Origin: Pseudomonadota bacterium | GTDB lineage: Bacteria; Pseudomonadota; Gammaproteobacteria; Halothiobacillales; Halothiobacillaceae | Direction: 5' to 3' | Length of the DNA stretch: 16,543 bases | NCBI GenBank assembly: GCA_021795795.1 | Contig: JAJYPA010000133.1 | Location: 1-16,543 of the forward strand | In this document: positions 15,563-16,543 of the stretch, one piece after another | How the letters are laid out: every line of letters begins with the position of its first letter | Position numbering within the stretch: the first letter of the stretch is position 1 | Notes under the pieces: model-generated | Told to the model about the DNA's origin: nothing | The model's database searches: none | The model's input: only the letters and a program-made list of their open reading frames with translations | Position numbers and translations under genes: made by a program

Positions 15563-16095
15563 CACATCAGCGCTTGATGCATTCAGACTGTCCTTTCAGT
15601 GGGAAACCGCTTCCATCGATCCATCGCTGGATTCTAGCAGGCGGCAGGGTATCTCGGTACCATGCCCCCCAGAGGGCGGCATGTGTGATCCGCCCTACGC
15701 ATCGGCAGAGCGTCTACCGGGTAGACGGTCGGCGCGTGCTCGGTTTTCTTCCAAAATGGTCCCGTCTTCCCGGAAGACGCCCGCATTACCCCTTCTTTAT
15801 CTTGCGTTCCGCTTTTCTTTCGGTAGACGCTTTTTTGGGCGTTTTCGTCTACCGGGTAGACGTTTTTTTGGGCGTTTTCGTCTACCGGGTAGACGTTTTT
15901 TTGGGGCGGCGTTTTCCGGGAAGACGCTTTTATTTGCCGATTCTGGGGCCATCGTCTACCCGGTAGACGGGTTGCAGAGGGGAAACTGGGGGTGGCGTCT
16001 ACCCGGTAGACGACATTGGAGCAGCAAATCGGCGGGTGTCACTACGGTATGGACGCGCATCCCGGCGATCCCTGTCGACCGAGCAGCTTTGTAAT
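15563..16095. other. Non-coding region carrying the palindrome array
   Basis: The open frames here are created by the palindrome itself, which reads VYRVD or RLPGR, and do not look like genes. Besides the array there is a near-perfect hairpin at 15661-15683 (CATGCC paired with GGCATG, 8 of 9 pairs). Confidence 0.6.
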
Positions 16096-16417
16096 ATGGT
16101 GAATCATCAGATGATCGGGGATGCCCCCGACTTCACCGTCTACCGGGTAGACGCCTGCCGGGCGCAGATTGCCTCGGCCCTCGGCATCCATTGCTCAGAC
16201 ATCTCCGCGAAACGTGGTAAGGCCGCGCATGAGATTGACCATAGAAAGTTCAGATACAGTATCGAATACCTCACACGAGGCGAAGCGAAGTCGGGATCAT
16301 CGTTAAGCCCATTTTATTTGACCAGCGCCGAAATCAAATCGCAGCAGAAAGAGATGTATGCGGTTGTTAAAGAAAGAAGCACTCAGTCCCTGAAGATGCA
16401 TCGTCTACCGGGTAGAC
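15712..16417. repeat. Array of a 15-bp palindrome, seven perfect copies plus variants
   Basis: Perfect copies of GTCTACC-(G or C)-GGTAGAC lie at 15712-15726, 15847-15861, 15880-15894, 15954-15968, 15997-16011, 16138-16152 and 16403-16417. Six of the seven are flanked by C on the left and G on the right; the last is followed by T. Degenerate copies include GTCTTCC-C-GGAAGAC (15764-15778), where both arms changed to keep pairing, GTTTTCC-G-GGAAGAC (15911-15925), and a half site at 15821-15829. Copies 15954 and 15997 have central C, i.e. the opposite orientation. No such sites are seen in the rest of the window. They could be REP-like elements, terminators, iteron-like origin sites or protein-binding sites. 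Confidence 0.95.
15804..15933 (+). terminator. Tandem hairpin plus T-tract units (33-bp repeat)
   Basis: Units 15837-15869 and 15870-15902 are identical 33-mers: GGGCGTTTT, the palindrome, then seven T. A degenerate unit on each side (15804-15836 and about 15903-15933) also has a stem followed by a T-run. The palindrome can fold as a 6-bp CGTCTA/TAGACG stem with a CCGGG loop, so each unit has the form of an intrinsic terminator for rightward transcription. Four in a row is unusual, and no gene directly upstream on this strand needs one. Confidence 0.55.
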
Positions 16418-16473
16418 TGAGTACGGTCAAAGATATTGATGGCGTTGGATACGCTGACGGTCACGTAGCGTGA
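16096..16473 (+). CDS. Small hypothetical protein with two embedded palindrome copies
   Basis: ATG 16096 opens a 125-aa frame; an earlier in-frame ATG at 16036 gives 145 aa. Neither has a good ribosome site. The middle part (IASALGIHCSDISAKRGKAA, then IDHRKFRYSIEYLTRGEAKS) has protein-like composition. The palindrome occurs at 16138-16152 read as VYRVD and at 16403-16417 read as RLPGR, i.e. in two different frames. It may be a real small gene invaded by the repeat, or a chance frame. No family recognised. Confidence 0.35.
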   Translation: MVNHQMIGDAPDFTVYRVDACRAQIASALGIHCSDISAKRGKAAHEIDHRKFRYSIEYLTRGEAKSGSSLSPFYLTSAEIKSQQKEMYAVVKERSTQSLKMHRLPGRLSTVKDIDGVGYADGHVA

Positions 16474-16543
16474 GGGGCTGGGAGTAAACCCCCTCGAAGA
16501 ACTTGAACAAACGCGCCTGTTGGGGGAATGTCACTTTCCGACC

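Noticed and set aside
15556..16094. Rightward frames of 136-137 aa with repeated VYRVD or LPGRR
   Set aside because: The repeats in the protein are only the DNA palindrome read in different frames; no independent coding signal.
15712..16417. CRISPR array
   Set aside because: Repeats are only 15-17 bp, fully palindromic, irregularly spaced (33 to 265 bp) and occur in both orientations; no cas genes.

Overview
The window looks like an accessory (genomic island or plasmid-like) region of a moderately GC-rich bacterium. The start, ribosome-site and codon habits and the IS110-family transposase remnant suit a proteobacterium. I cannot name the organism; an acidophile of the Acidithiobacillus kind is only a guess. 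No ribosomal RNA, tRNA or core housekeeping gene is visible.

Left part (1-5136): a helicase gene reading leftward off the window edge (DExH motifs plus Cys-x-x-Cys pairs, of the type often found in defence islands) is divergent from a WYL-domain regulator. The regulator is followed by an all-helical protein, a truncated dynamin-like GTPase whose P-loop region is joined out of frame to the tail of a WD40-repeat protein, a small zinc-ribbon protein and a short ORF that looks truncated. This WYL-led operon has clearly suffered deletion.

Central part (5137-14634): an intact, tightly packed, same-strand set of genes that I cannot match to a named system. In order it encodes a 1023-aa HerA/DUF87-type P-loop ATPase with a roughly 100-residue Ser/Thr/Gly linker, two paralogous proteins of about 225 aa with hydrophobic small-residue-rich N-termini, a 304-aa protein of unknown fold, a roughly 1000-aa Hsp70/actin-superfamily ATPase with a long unique N-terminus, and a coiled-coil protein. 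The last three genes overlap each other. I infer a multi-component machine: a hexameric pump-like ATPase, two membrane-seeking partners or effectors, and a chaperone-like ATPase with a coiled-coil partner. At the start of the Hsp70-like gene a perfect 20-bp tandem duplication, not a multiple of three, switches which upstream start is in frame.

Right part (14635-16543): a non-coding stretch, the C-terminal half of an IS110/IS1111-type transposase, a roughly 115-bp segment bounded by 9-bp inverted repeats, then an array of a 15-bp palindrome (GTCTACC-G/C-GGTAGAC). Seven copies are perfect, and degenerate copies include one with compensatory changes. Several copies are followed by T-tracts and so look like tandem terminators. 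A small hypothetical ORF at the right end has absorbed two copies.
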